Source of the DNA: JAFGKM01 sp964403465
GTDB taxonomy: Bacteria > Ratteibacteria > UBA8468 > B48-G9 > JAFGKM01
Assembly: GCA_964403465.1 (NCBI GenBank)
Contig: CAYOFY010000013.1
Location: 1 to 31,408 of the forward strand
Length of the DNA: 31,408 nucleotides
Reading direction: 5' to 3'
The stretch's first letter is position 1. Each line of letters begins with the position of its first letter. The notes beneath the pieces were generated by a model that saw only the letters and a program-made list of their open reading frames with translations, searched no databases and was not told the origin of the DNA. Positions 15,142-22,772 of this stretch are shown in pieces. Both the position numbers and the translations under genes were made by a program.

Positions 15142-16173
15142 ATGAAAATTCTTACAAGGTTTATGGGTTTATACTGCACAGTTTTTCTGCTCTGCATGGC
15201 TGACCTGTATGCCCAGGAGGGATTTCTGCGTGTAACAAGCGTTCCCGACGGTGTTGCCGTGGAGATTGGCGGAAACAACATGGGGAAAACGCCTCTCCTG
15301 ACCACCGTCAAACCCGGCGGATATGTTCTCAAGGCGACCCTTGCGGGATACGAGACAGCCACCGAGAATATAACTGTCCTGGAGAATGAGGTTACTCTGG
15401 TGCAGTTGACCATGCAGAAGCGGACGCAAAAGACTATTTTCAGAAAAACAGTGAGCGGCAACGGGAATCTGACGGTGATAACCGACTGGCAGGATGTGAC
15501 CATCTATCTTGACGGCTCCAAATTCAAAGGGAACCCGCCGATTACAATCAAGGATATACCGGCAGGTCTGCACTCCGTCATACTGGTGAGCGGCGACTAT
15601 GCCGATTCATCACGGGTTCTGATTCAGAAGGGAAAAACCTTTGTCCTGAAAAAATCATTTGAGGAAGACAGGGCAAAGATGACTTCGCAGACGCAGAAGG
15701 ACGAGGCGGCTGCGCTGGCAAAGAAGGCTGAAGAACTTGAACTTAAACGCCAGGCACTACCGGCCAAGATTGTACTCAGTCTGACAATCCCGTCCGCGGC
15801 GACTGCCCAGCAGGACTCTTCGGTCAGCCTGTGGGGAGAGAGCGATGTCATAGATCTTTCGTTCCAGTACAGGAAGACCGGGGAAACGGCATGGACCCTG
15901 AAAGAACTGAATTCAAACACAAAGAAAGAAGACTCCTTCACTCTTGAAAAAGGCTCGTACGAGATAAAGTTTGTTGCAACCCATTCCAGGGAGCCGAAAG
16001 GCGTCATCAACATTTTCCTGGGTGCAAAAAAGGAAAAAATCAAGGAATACAAGGAATCGTTCAAGCAGGATTTCCTGCCGGATGTTCAATACACTTATGT
16101 CATAACCTGTGACAGCAAAACAGAGTTTTCATACAAGTTGACGGAAGTGAAACTTGATACGCCGATTGAGTGA
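15142..16173 (+). CDS. exported PEGA-domain protein
   Basis: A 343-residue secreted or periplasmic protein. The first 25 residues form a signal peptide (Lys/Arg start, hydrophobic core ending near LYAQ). There is no good lipobox, since the Cys is preceded by Leu. Residues of about 27-90 are a PEGA domain: SVPDGVAVEIGGNNMGKTP, then PGGYVLKATLAGYET. A second, more divergent PEGA-like unit covers about 110-165 (YLDGSKFKGNPPITIKDIPAG). A Lys/Glu-rich helix at about 180-210 and a beta-rich C-terminal half follow. PEGA domains are surface-layer or envelope-binding modules. I chose ATG at 15142 because GAAGGAGACAGGG precedes it, the signal peptide starts there, and the ATG at 15100 lies at the predicted RNA start. 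Confidence 0.85.
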   Translation: MKILTRFMGLYCTVFLLCMADLYAQEGFLRVTSVPDGVAVEIGGNNMGKTPLLTTVKPGGYVLKATLAGYETATENITVLENEVTLVQLTMQKRTQKTIFRKTVSGNGNLTVITDWQDVTIYLDGSKFKGNPPITIKDIPAGLHSVILVSGDYADSSRVLIQKGKTFVLKKSFEEDRAKMTSQTQKDEAAALAKKAEELELKRQALPAKIVLSLTIPSAATAQQDSSVSLWGESDVIDLSFQYRKTGETAWTLKELNSNTKKEDSFTLEKGSYEIKFVATHSREPKGVINIFLGAKKEKIKEYKESFKQDFLPDVQYTYVITCDSKTEFSYKLTEVKLDTPIE

Positions 16174-16212
16174 TGATTCTGAATGCTTTTACTCTTCTGG
16201 GAGGGGACCAAC

Positions 16213-16647
16213 ATGGGTATGATTAAGGAGTTCAAAGAATTTGCCGTTAAGGGAAATGCCATAGATATGGCTGTCGGCATCATCGTAGGCGCGGCTTTCG
16301 GCAAGATAGTATCTTCTCTCGTAGGCGACGTCATAATGCCGCCCATAGGCGTGCTGCTTGGCGGTGTTGATTTTTCAAGCCTGGCAATTACAATAAAGGC
16401 GTCTGTCGGCGACAAACCTGCTGTCATGCTATCATACGGAAGGTTCATCCAGACGATTGTGGATTTTGTAATAATTGCCTTCTCAATCTTCATCGCCGTG
16501 AAGGCAATGAACAGACTCAAGAGGAAAGAGGAGCAGTCGCCTGCCACACCGCCCCCTCCGTCAAATCAGGAGATGCTCCTTGCTGAAATCAGGGACCTGC
16601 TTAAAGGACAGAAGGCGGATCAGTCCGGGAAGAATCGGCAGGTCTGA
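16213..16647 (+). CDS. mscL: large-conductance mechanosensitive channel MscL
   Basis: MscL opens under membrane tension and releases solutes on osmotic downshock. The protein has 144 residues, as usual. The N-terminal amphipathic helix (IKEFKEFAVKGNAIDMAVG), the pore helix with GIIVGAAFGKIVSSLVGDVIMPPIG, a periplasmic loop and the second helix VDFVIIAFSIFIAVKAMNRL are all recognisable. It ends with the cytoplasmic helix (NQEMLLAEIRDLLK). GGGAGGGG about 9 bases upstream supports ATG at 16213. The ATG at 16219 is the alternative. It lies between the PEGA gene and yjbQ on the same strand. Confidence 0.96.
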   Translation: MGMIKEFKEFAVKGNAIDMAVGIIVGAAFGKIVSSLVGDVIMPPIGVLLGGVDFSSLAITIKASVGDKPAVMLSYGRFIQTIVDFVIIAFSIFIAVKAMNRLKRKEEQSPATPPPPSNQEMLLAEIRDLLKGQKADQSGKNRQV

Positions 16648-16664
16648 GGCCGAATCTGGCAGAG

Positions 16665-17060
16665 ATGGAAAAGATAACGGTGAGGACCTCAAGGCGACAG
16701 GAATTCCTGGAGATAACTGATGTCGTAGAGGGTATCGTGAGGAAAGAGGGCATAGACAGCGGTATATGCCATATATATCTCCCCCATACTACCTGCGGGT
16801 TGACAATAAATGAAAATGCTGACCCTTCCGTGAAGGCGGACATCATATCAAAGTTGGGGCAACTTGTCCCGGAAAGCAGCGGGTACAGCCATTCCGAAGG
16901 CAACTCCGATGCCCATATAAAGGCAAGCATGATGGGTAATTCCCTGTCGGTTCTTATTGAAAACGGCACGCTCCAGCTCGGCACCTGGCAGGGCATATTT
17001 CTCTGCGAATTTGACGGGCCAAGAACAAGGCAGGTGTGGCTGAAAATCGTCAAGCAGTAG
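16665..17060 (+). CDS. yjbQ: YjbQ/UPF0047 family protein
   Basis: A 131-residue protein of the UPF0047/YjbQ family, normal in length. The conserved residues are visible: HTTCGLTINENADP near 41-54, YSHSEGNSDAHIKASMMG near 74-91 and GTWQGIFLCEFDGPR at about 106-120. The His residues are in the metal-site pattern of the family. Members have been reported to have thiamine-phosphate-synthase-like activity, but the physiological role is unclear. It follows mscL by 17 bases. The next 55 bases to the IS hold no gene. Confidence 0.93.
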   Translation: MEKITVRTSRRQEFLEITDVVEGIVRKEGIDSGICHIYLPHTTCGLTINENADPSVKADIISKLGQLVPESSGYSHSEGNSDAHIKASMMGNSLSVLIENGTLQLGTWQGIFLCEFDGPRTRQVWLKIVKQ

Positions 17061-17115
17061 TTCCGCGGATATACGACTACTAAAATCACAGTGTGAAAGC
17101 CAGAAAAGATCCCCG

Positions 17116-17138
17116 TTGCCTCATTAATATTTCTATAT
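17116..17138 (+). repeat. IS left end, outer copy of terminal repeat
   Basis: Starts TTGCCTCATTAATA and continues into TTCTATAT. It pairs with the right-end copies in inverted orientation, and with the flanking CG it matches the inner right copy over 16 bases. Confidence 0.8.
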
Positions 17139-17205
17139 AAAGAGCCCTTCATTGCCTCATTAATAATTCTATTTGAAAGCAGGTTCATTTTCGGGCTCTT
17201 TTTTT
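17139..17205 (+). terminator. possible terminator inside the IS left end
   Basis: AAAGAGCCC (17139-17147) and GGGCTCTTT (17193-17201) can pair perfectly and are followed by a T-run to 17205 on the plus strand. The loop of 45 bases is long. It could end transcription arriving from mscL-yjbQ and shield the transposase gene from antisense reading. Confidence 0.4.
17152..17174 (+). repeat. IS left end, inner copy of terminal repeat
   Basis: A direct repeat of the outer copy, offset by 36 bases, with one internal base change and one near its end. The transposase stop codon lies inside it. Confidence 0.8.
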
Positions 17206-18431
17206 CTATGATAAAGCGGCTTTTTAATAGCCATATTATACAGTCTTGCCTGCAGATGAACAATTTCCTTTTTAATCTGTACAGGATTAAGCGAATTATA
17301 TATGGATTTCAAGTTCTTTTTGATGTTTTTCCCAATGCATTCACACTCAAGGATTCGCTGGTACGGTGTTTTGGGGACATCATATCTTTTCTTCACTTTA
17401 CTGCCAATACGCAACTTGCCTGTACATTTCATTTGTGGCTGAAAGAAGTTAGTATAAAGCCTTAATTGATTGTATATCCGATTTAACAGATATACTTCCT
17501 GAACAGTTTCATATCGCAGGTAACCGACTGTTCTTCTGACTATAGACCAGTTTTTCTGTTCAACATAACAGTTGTCGTTTTTCTTATATGCTCTTGCACG
17601 AGTAAAGGTTATTTTCTTCTCTTCACAATACTTCTTCAGATGGTTATTGATGAACTCGCTTCCATTATCCGAATCAATACCTACTACCGGAAAAGGGAAA
17701 CGCTTCTTGGTCGCGGTAATTCCACCAAAAACATGGTACTGTGATTTATTCTTTACCGCGATAGTCTCAGTCCATCCTGTAAACACATCGGTAACGTCCA
17801 AAGTCTGGGCAAACACACCCTGTTCTTCTCCTCCACTATGGTCAACCAGGTCCATCTCAACAAACCCAGGTTTGTTTTCATTCCACTGGGCAAAAGTACG
17901 CACCGGTATCTGGTGTTTCAGTAAACTGCCCGGCTTAGTGAAAGACTTCCTCTTTTTTATCTCCCATTTCTTCTTTTCTTCCCGTAATAACCTGTCTATC
18001 GTAGCGGCCGAAATCTTGAGAAGCTTCTCACGCTTGTCTTTTTCCAACACAATCTCTTCGTTCTTCTCCAAAACCGGCAGAATGTGTTTTATGTACGGTG
18101 CTAATCTTTTCCCGCACGGACCGTCCAATATAATCCAGATACGTTTCAACACTGCAACGGTTTTCTCGTCATAATACAAAGGCTTTTTTCTTATTCCCTT
18201 TTGGTCCTTTTTCTTACTGCCAACCAGGATTATTCTCTCCCCCTTTTCATATATGACGGTCTTACGCCATAAGTTTCGCAATAACCAACTGGCATATGCT
18301 CGATTATATTGTGCCGTCTTTGCAAACTCATCCAGAATCTTGCTCTTCTCTCTTTTCCTTGCCCGTTGATATCTTTCTGCCACTGCTTTGCCTATCCGTC
18401 GCCTCGATTTCATGTCTAATTCCTTCTCCAT
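17169..18431 (-). CDS. IS transposase, DDE integrase (rve) type
   Basis: A 420-residue transposase. The N-terminal part is a helix-turn-helix-type DNA-binding region (RRRIGKAVAERYQRARKREK, then KILDEFAKTAQYNRAYASWLLRN). The rve core has Asp in FVEMDLVD, Asp in VVGIDSDNGSEFI and Glu in NDNCYVEQKN, with 35 residues between the second Asp and the Glu, so the DD35E triad is complete. Basic residues are scattered throughout. I chose ATG at 18431 because GGGGGTGG lies upstream. The ATG at 18452 lacks such a site. The architecture recalls IS481- or ISNCY-like transposases, but I cannot assign the family without a database. The stop is inside the inner left repeat. Confidence 0.9.
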   Translation of the reverse strand: MEKELDMKSRRRIGKAVAERYQRARKREKSKILDEFAKTAQYNRAYASWLLRNLWRKTVIYEKGERIILVGSKKKDQKGIRKKPLYYDEKTVAVLKRIWIILDGPCGKRLAPYIKHILPVLEKNEEIVLEKDKREKLLKISAATIDRLLREEKKKWEIKKRKSFTKPGSLLKHQIPVRTFAQWNENKPGFVEMDLVDHSGGEEQGVFAQTLDVTDVFTGWTETIAVKNKSQYHVFGGITATKKRFPFPVVGIDSDNGSEFINNHLKKYCEEKKITFTRARAYKKNDNCYVEQKNWSIVRRTVGYLRYETVQEVYLLNRIYNQLRLYTNFFQPQMKCTGKLRIGSKVKKRYDVPKTPYQRILECECIGKNIKKNLKSIYNSLNPVQIKKEIVHLQARLYNMAIKKPLYHRKKEPENEPAFK

Positions 18432-18471
18432 GATATCCACCCCCTTATTCATTTAGAGGTGAATATTTTCG

Positions 18472-18528
18472 TATAGATTTTATTAATGAGGCAACGATAA
18501 CATTTCAGATAGATTTTTAATGAGGCAA
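18472..18528 (-). repeat. IS right end, two tandem copies of terminal repeat
   Basis: Inner copy at 18472-18494 and outer copy at 18506-18528, both ending AATGAGGCAA on the plus strand and offset by 34 bases. They mirror the doubled left end and would give transposase two binding sites per end. Confidence 0.75.
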
Positions 18529-18768
18529 TTCGCATCTTCAAGGCAGAAACAGAGAGCTAAAGTCTATCATATATGGAAAGTGAAACTGACAGGAAGTTTT
18601 TCCGGACTTCTGTCTCTTGTGGACGAAGTTGAACACGGCAGAAAATTTCTTGCCATTGAAGAGATTTCTATCACCAGAGGGAAGGATTCTGAAAACCAGA
18701 CAGTATACGAAGTGGTATTTCTTGCGATTAAAAAGGACACCGGTGATGCGAAAAAAACTGAGATTTGA
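18529..18768 (+). pseudogene. PilO/GspM-like C-terminal fragment cut by the IS
   Basis: The open frame begins inside the IS end with an ATG supplied by ATGAGGCAA (18520) and then reads about 79 residues of host protein. The sequence VKLTGSFSGLLSLVDEVE followed by FLAIEEISITRGKD has the strand-helix-strand pattern of the C-terminal ferredoxin-like domain of PilO and GspM, inner-membrane alignment subunits of type IV pilus and type II secretion systems. The N-terminal anchor and coiled coil are gone. They are not on the other side of the IS, where yjbQ ends only 55 bases away. The fragment overlaps the next gene by 23 bases. The assignment rests on pattern and on its place before PilP-like and secretin genes. 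Confidence 0.6.
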
Positions 18769-19225
18769 CTGTTATATTCTTGTCTTCTTCGCGGCATATG
18801 TTCTGCTTTACGGTCAGTCCGTTAACGTGGAAAAACTTTCCGACAAACAATCCTCAGGCAAATCATCCTACGGAATAATCGGCGTAACCGCTGTTGAGGA
18901 CAATATCAAGCAACTGAATAAGGCCCTGGAATCTCTGCCGGAAGGTCAGGCGAGACAGAATCCGAGAATCAGAAGAGACCCGTTTGTTCCTTTGATGCCC
19001 GTCGTAACCAGAAGCGTTGATACAGGGCAGGAAGAGAAAGTCGCGATCCCTGAATTTGATGTTTCCGGAATAATCTTTGACAGCAAAGCACCCACGGCCA
19101 TCATAGGGAACGAGGTAAAAGGAGAAGGGGAGTTTATAGGTGAATACCAGGTTTATAAAATAATGGAGGACAAGGTCCTTATAAAATACAAGGATGAAGT
19201 TTTCCCCGTTGACATAAAAAAATAG
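18746..19225 (+). CDS. PilP/GspC-like pilus assembly protein
   Basis: A 159-residue exported protein. The N-terminus has basic residues and a hydrophobic stretch (CYILVFFAAYVLLYG) that serves as signal or membrane anchor. The NPRIRRDPFVPLM segment near 74-86 carries the RDPF motif typical of PilP, and the C-terminal beta domain (PEFDVSGIIFDSKAPTAIIGNE, then VKGEGEFIGEYQVYKIMEDKVLIKY) matches the HR/PilP domain that docks on the secretin N0 region. I chose ATG at 18746. The longer frame from 18617 lacks a signal and lies in the wrong frame of the PilO fragment. It overlaps the upstream fragment by 23 bases and precedes the secretin by 12 bases. Confidence 0.8.
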   Translation: MRKKLRFDCYILVFFAAYVLLYGQSVNVEKLSDKQSSGKSSYGIIGVTAVEDNIKQLNKALESLPEGQARQNPRIRRDPFVPLMPVVTRSVDTGQEEKVAIPEFDVSGIIFDSKAPTAIIGNEVKGEGEFIGEYQVYKIMEDKVLIKYKDEVFPVDIKK

Positions 19226-19237
19226 GAGATGACAAAA

Positions 19238-20545
19238 ATGAAAAAGCAGAGTTATATTGCATTGATTCTACTGGTCTTTGGAGGGACATTCCTTGTCATG
19301 TCCCCGCAGGTTCTCTTCCCCGCGGAAGGTTCTACACTGACTTTCTATCAGGCAAAACTAAGTCATGTTCTCCAGAGTCTGAGCAAGATGACGGGTATTC
19401 AGATGATAACAAGTGCTGAACTGGGTGAAAGGCCGATAAGCGCCTATCTTGAGAATGTTTCGGGAGAGGAAGCGATAGATTCCATACTGAAGGCAAACGG
19501 CCTTTACCGTGAGAAAATCCCGGGTACGGGCATATACATTGTCAGGGAATCCACAGTTCCGCTGGATACTCCCTTGCGAACGGAAACCTTTTTCCTGCAA
19601 TATGCCAAGGCCGAGGACCTGACAAAGGTGATAACTCCCCTGATAAGCGAGAAGGGACAGGTTGCCGTTGATGTCAGAACAAACAGCATTACGGTAAGGG
19701 AGAATCCGGATTTGATGGGCGAAATCAAAAGTATCATGGTTTCCCTGGATAAGGTCATATCTCAGGTTTCAATAGAATCAATTCTTGTGGAGGTTGCAAC
19801 CGATAGTCTCAAGAATCTTGGTGTAAGATGGGATCTGGGAGGGAGTTTCTTTGGACCGCAGATTGATGTTGCTTTCCCCCTGAAAGAGGACTATACCAGG
19901 ACGGTCGTAGGTCCGAGAAGAGGCACGCTCACGACGGCGACTCAGGAGCCGCAGTTTACGCTTGGAACAATCTCTCTGGCTGAATTCGCGGCAAGTCTCA
20001 GAATCCTTGAGGAAAAGGGAGAGGCAAATATCCTTGCCAATCCGAGGATAACCACCCTGAATGACTCACCGGCAACGATCAAGATAACAAAGAACATGGC
20101 GGTGGCGCCCAAGGTGACGGAGACTATTGAGGCAGGCAGGGTCGTGACTGAGTATGAATACAGGGATGTGGGAATTAGTTTGAAGGTGGTTCCGCATATA
20201 AATGCCGAGGGATACATAATACTTGAGGTTGAGCCTACGGTGAGTTCGGCTGCAAAGTCCGCAGTCTTCGCCAATGCAGTTGATACGAATGAAAGGACAG
20301 CAAAAACCCGCGTAATGGTTAAGGATGGAGATACCCTTGTTATAGGAGGGTTGTTGAGGCAGGATACCACAAAGAAGAAAGGCAAGGTGCCTGTCCTTGG
20401 GAATATCCTTCCGTTTCTGTTCAGCAGGAATGATGACCAGACCATAAAAACTGACCTTGTGATATTCCTCACCCCGAAGATTATTACAGGCGAGCAGGCA
20501 AGTGCCATTGCCCAGGAAGAGAAGAAGAGAATCGGTCAGGAGTGA
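19238..20545 (+). CDS. PilQ/GspD-family secretin
   Basis: An outer-membrane secretin of 435 residues, shorter than most (about 600-700), that forms the exit pore for pili or secreted proteins. A signal peptide covers about 1-28. One N0/STN-like domain follows (LTFYQAKLSHVLQSLSKMTGIQMI), then one N1/KH-like domain (TFFLQYAKAEDLTKVITPLI, then VDVRTNSITVREN), and then the secretin core with GEANILANPRITTLNDSPATI, VGISLKVVPHI and the signature VPVLGNILPFLFSR. The short N-terminal region suggests a minimal set of N domains. I chose ATG at 19238, nine bases after AGGAG. The ATG at 19229 touches that site. pilM/N, ATPase and platform genes are not present in the window. Confidence 0.92.
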   Translation: MKKQSYIALILLVFGGTFLVMSPQVLFPAEGSTLTFYQAKLSHVLQSLSKMTGIQMITSAELGERPISAYLENVSGEEAIDSILKANGLYREKIPGTGIYIVRESTVPLDTPLRTETFFLQYAKAEDLTKVITPLISEKGQVAVDVRTNSITVRENPDLMGEIKSIMVSLDKVISQVSIESILVEVATDSLKNLGVRWDLGGSFFGPQIDVAFPLKEDYTRTVVGPRRGTLTTATQEPQFTLGTISLAEFAASLRILEEKGEANILANPRITTLNDSPATIKITKNMAVAPKVTETIEAGRVVTEYEYRDVGISLKVVPHINAEGYIILEVEPTVSSAAKSAVFANAVDTNERTAKTRVMVKDGDTLVIGGLLRQDTTKKKGKVPVLGNILPFLFSRNDDQTIKTDLVIFLTPKIITGEQASAIAQEEKKRIGQE

Positions 20546-20580
20546 TATTGCGTAGCGATGGGATTTGTCGCGCAATTCAA

Positions 20581-20952
20581 ATGGAAAAAATAAAAAATAC
20601 GAGGGATAAGAAGGGCTTTACCCTGATTGAGGTTTTAATTGCGACAATTATACTTGCCATAGGTCTTATAGGTGGTTCCACCTTTTTTTATGCAAACCGG
20701 AAAAATATCTACAATGCGCGCCTTGAAAGATACGCTACATGGAAGGCCATTGAGAAGATGGAAGAAATAAAAGGGAAGGCCTCTCTTGAAGAAGTTGTTG
20801 AGGAGGAAGATGTAGCCGTTGGCGAGGTTGCGGGCAGAAGGATTACGACAATAGAGGAGAAGGAAGAAGACGGTGTTACCTTCAAGAGCGTGAATGTGAG
20901 GGTTGAATGGAACAATGGCAGGGAAGTTTCCCTTGAAACATATGTATTGTGA
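20581..20952 (+). CDS. type IV prepilin-like protein
   Basis: A 123-residue prepilin or pseudopilin. The short basic leader ends ...RDKKG and the cleavage site reads G/FTLIEV, with the conserved Glu5 of the mature chain in a hydrophobic helix of about 20 residues. The C-terminal half is acidic (EEVVEEEDVAVGEV) with little else to place it, perhaps a minor pilin of the GspI/PilV type, since it is followed by another prepilin and a PilX-like gene. The start is uncertain: ATG at 20581 gives a normal leader but has no clear ribosome site, while GTG (20542) or TTG (20548) follow AGGAG of 20538-20542 more closely. The end overlaps the next possible GTG start. Confidence 0.85.
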   Translation: MEKIKNTRDKKGFTLIEVLIATIILAIGLIGGSTFFYANRKNIYNARLERYATWKAIEKMEEIKGKASLEEVVEEEDVAVGEVAGRRITTIEEKEEDGVTFKSVNVRVEWNNGREVSLETYVL

Positions 20953-20966
20953 GTGAAAGAAACACC

Positions 20967-21476
20967 ATGAGGAAATCTATTAAAGGAAAAAAAGGATTCA
21001 CGCTGATAGAATTGATGATAGCCCTTGTCATTGCGGCAATAGGGCTGGCTGCCGTGACCGCCTTGCTCTATTCTGCCTGGAATGACTGGTGGACGAGCAA
21101 GGGCATAAAAGAACTGCAGGAGGATATGGATCTGGCATCGCTTACCGTCAAGTCAATGGTTGAGGAGGCGAATGAGTTTACGATAGATGACATTGTGGAG
21201 GACAGCGTTCCTGAAACAGGCAGGAAGATTGATGTGAAGTACAGTGAGGATGAAAACGTTGTGTGGGAGAAAGAATTTTACAGAGACGCGAATGGATTCC
21301 TTGTGATGGACGACGTAAAAAACGGAAACACAGATGTTGTCATTAAGACCCTTGACAGCATATACTTTTACGAGTCTGAAGACCCGGACTTGAACAGAAC
21401 AGTGAATGTTGAAATTACGGTGAAGAAGGCGGGCAGAACGTTCCAGAACAGATTTCTTGTGCGGTTGAGGAATTGA
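20967..21476 (+). CDS. type IV prepilin-like protein, second copy
   Basis: A 169-residue prepilin with leader ...IKGKKG, cleavage G/FTLIEL and Glu5 (LIELMIALVIAAIGLAAV). It resembles GspJ/PilW-type minor pilins in having a longer C-terminal beta domain (Asn-Asp-Trp-Trp early on, then acidic strands and VKKAGRTFQNRFLVRLRN at the end). ATG at 20967 is my choice since the leader is then short and basic. A GTG at 20949 is the alternative. It begins 15 bases after the previous stop, so the two pilins are in one transcription unit. Confidence 0.85.
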   Translation: MRKSIKGKKGFTLIELMIALVIAAIGLAAVTALLYSAWNDWWTSKGIKELQEDMDLASLTVKSMVEEANEFTIDDIVEDSVPETGRKIDVKYSEDENVVWEKEFYRDANGFLVMDDVKNGNTDVVIKTLDSIYFYESEDPDLNRTVNVEITVKKAGRTFQNRFLVRLRN

Positions 21477-21514
21477 CGCCGCCTGTTGTTTTATGATGCA
21501 GGTGGAGCGAAAAA

Positions 21515-22768
21515 ATGAAAAAATATACGGGAAGTAATAAGGGTTATCTCCTGCCCATGGCAGCCATATTTGTTGTCATTATGGTCATACTTGGCATGGG
21601 CATTCTATACCTCGGCGGCCTGGAACAGATTGGTGCGGGAAGGCGGTTGAACAGGGAGAAGGCTTTTTACCTTGCCGAGGCAGGCGCTTACAGGGCGTAT
21701 GCGCACCTGAGAAGTGATATTGCATGGGAGCCGGAGGCGGAACCTGTACCCCTTGGAGATGGTTCCTTTTCTGTGGTGCTTGAAGAGGACGAAGATGACA
21801 GACTGAATGTGGTTTCCACAGGAACAGTCAACGGTGTGAATGAAACAGTGAGACTTGTTCTCAGTTCAGATAGCGGCGGCATATTTTCAAGAGGAATTTT
21901 TGGAAGCGAAAAAGTGACAGTGTGGAATAACGGTTTTGTTGACAGTTATGACTCCGATGCAGGCCCGTACGGTGCTTCAAACATGGGATATGACGGTGAT
22001 GTCGGAAGCAATAAGAAAATCCTTGTGTATAACAACGGAGATGTCAGGGGAGATGCTTCAGTAAGTACAGGCAATTCAACGGATATCTATGACCCTTTAA
22101 ACGGGATTACCGGAACAAAAAACTACAAGGCGCCGATAAGAGAACTTCCTCAAATTGATATACCCGATGACCTTGAAGGTCTCCCGTACCTTAATCACGG
22201 GACTCCCTTAATTGCTGGCAACTATACCCTGACCGGAGGGGTGCTTAAAGTCAGTAATAACAAGTCCATAACAATATCAGGTGGCAATTACAGATTCAAG
22301 AGCATAGAACTGTCCAATAACGCAACGGCGAGGATAACAGGCAACGTGCGGCTGTACATTGAGCAGGATTACACGCTAAAAAACAACGCCATATTTACTT
22401 TTGATGGGACAAGCGAAATATATATCGGTGGAAAGATGACCATGGAAAACGGTTCGGACATTGACAGCCCTCCAAACGCTTCCAATCTTGCTTTATATCT
22501 TACGTCTTCTGAAACGCAGACTTTCAGCAACAATTCAATAACAACAGTCGGGGTGGTCTATGCTCCAAATGCGAAGATTCTCATATCAAACAATGCCGGG
22601 ATTTTCGGGGATGTTGTGGCAAATGAGATAGTTATTAAGAATAATGGCATGGTTCACTATGATATTGCTCTCAGACATCAGCACCCGTCGGGAGAGCCCG
22701 GCTCGGACGATATTGAACTGACCATATTGCGATGGACAAAACCGGGCTGGGTGAATCGTCTTCAGTAA
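21515..22768 (+). CDS. PilX-like protein with C-terminal beta-solenoid domain
   Basis: A 417-residue protein. The N-terminal hydrophobic helix starts after SNKGYLLPMAAIFVVIMVILG, with the PilX-type pattern in which Tyr-Leu-Leu-Pro replaces Phe-Thr-Leu-Ile-Glu and AFYLAEAGAYRAYAHL follows, as in PilX/PulK-like proteins. After a short linker (about 110-160), residues of about 170-395 are rich in Asn, Gly and beta strands with repeating patterns such as KVSNNKSITISGGNYRFKSI, IELSNNATARITGN, TLKNNAIFTFDGT and AKILISNNAGIFGD. This suggests a right-handed solenoid, as in DUF7305-type tails. It may be a tip or adhesive component, which is inference. GGTGGAG precedes the start. The end meets uxaE tail-to-tail 4 bases away. 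Confidence 0.75.
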   Translation: MKKYTGSNKGYLLPMAAIFVVIMVILGMGILYLGGLEQIGAGRRLNREKAFYLAEAGAYRAYAHLRSDIAWEPEAEPVPLGDGSFSVVLEEDEDDRLNVVSTGTVNGVNETVRLVLSSDSGGIFSRGIFGSEKVTVWNNGFVDSYDSDAGPYGASNMGYDGDVGSNKKILVYNNGDVRGDASVSTGNSTDIYDPLNGITGTKNYKAPIRELPQIDIPDDLEGLPYLNHGTPLIAGNYTLTGGVLKVSNNKSITISGGNYRFKSIELSNNATARITGNVRLYIEQDYTLKNNAIFTFDGTSEIYIGGKMTMENGSDIDSPPNASNLALYLTSSETQTFSNNSITTVGVVYAPNAKILISNNAGIFGDVVANEIVIKNNGMVHYDIALRHQHPSGEPGSDDIELTILRWTKPGWVNRLQ

Positions 22769-22772
22769 TATC

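Larger units (their letters stand above)
17116..18528. mobile_element. insertion sequence with rve-type transposase and doubled end repeats
   Basis: A unit of about 1.41 kb with inverted ends beginning TTGCCTCATTAAT (left) and, read inward on the minus strand, TTGCCTCATTAAA (right). Each end carries two copies of a repeat of about 23 bases: 17116-17138 and 17152-17174 on the left, 18472-18494 and 18506-18528 on the right. It holds a single intact transposase gene. Base composition is visibly more AT-rich than the neighbours, a sign of transfer. No target-site duplication is visible in the flanks (CCCCG at left, TTCGC at right). The exact ends could shift by a few bases. Confidence 0.85.

Noticed and set aside
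18617..18745. A longer PilP-like protein starting at 18617
   Set aside because: The extra 43 residues lie in a second frame of the PilO fragment, lack a signal sequence and would bury the true signal peptide.
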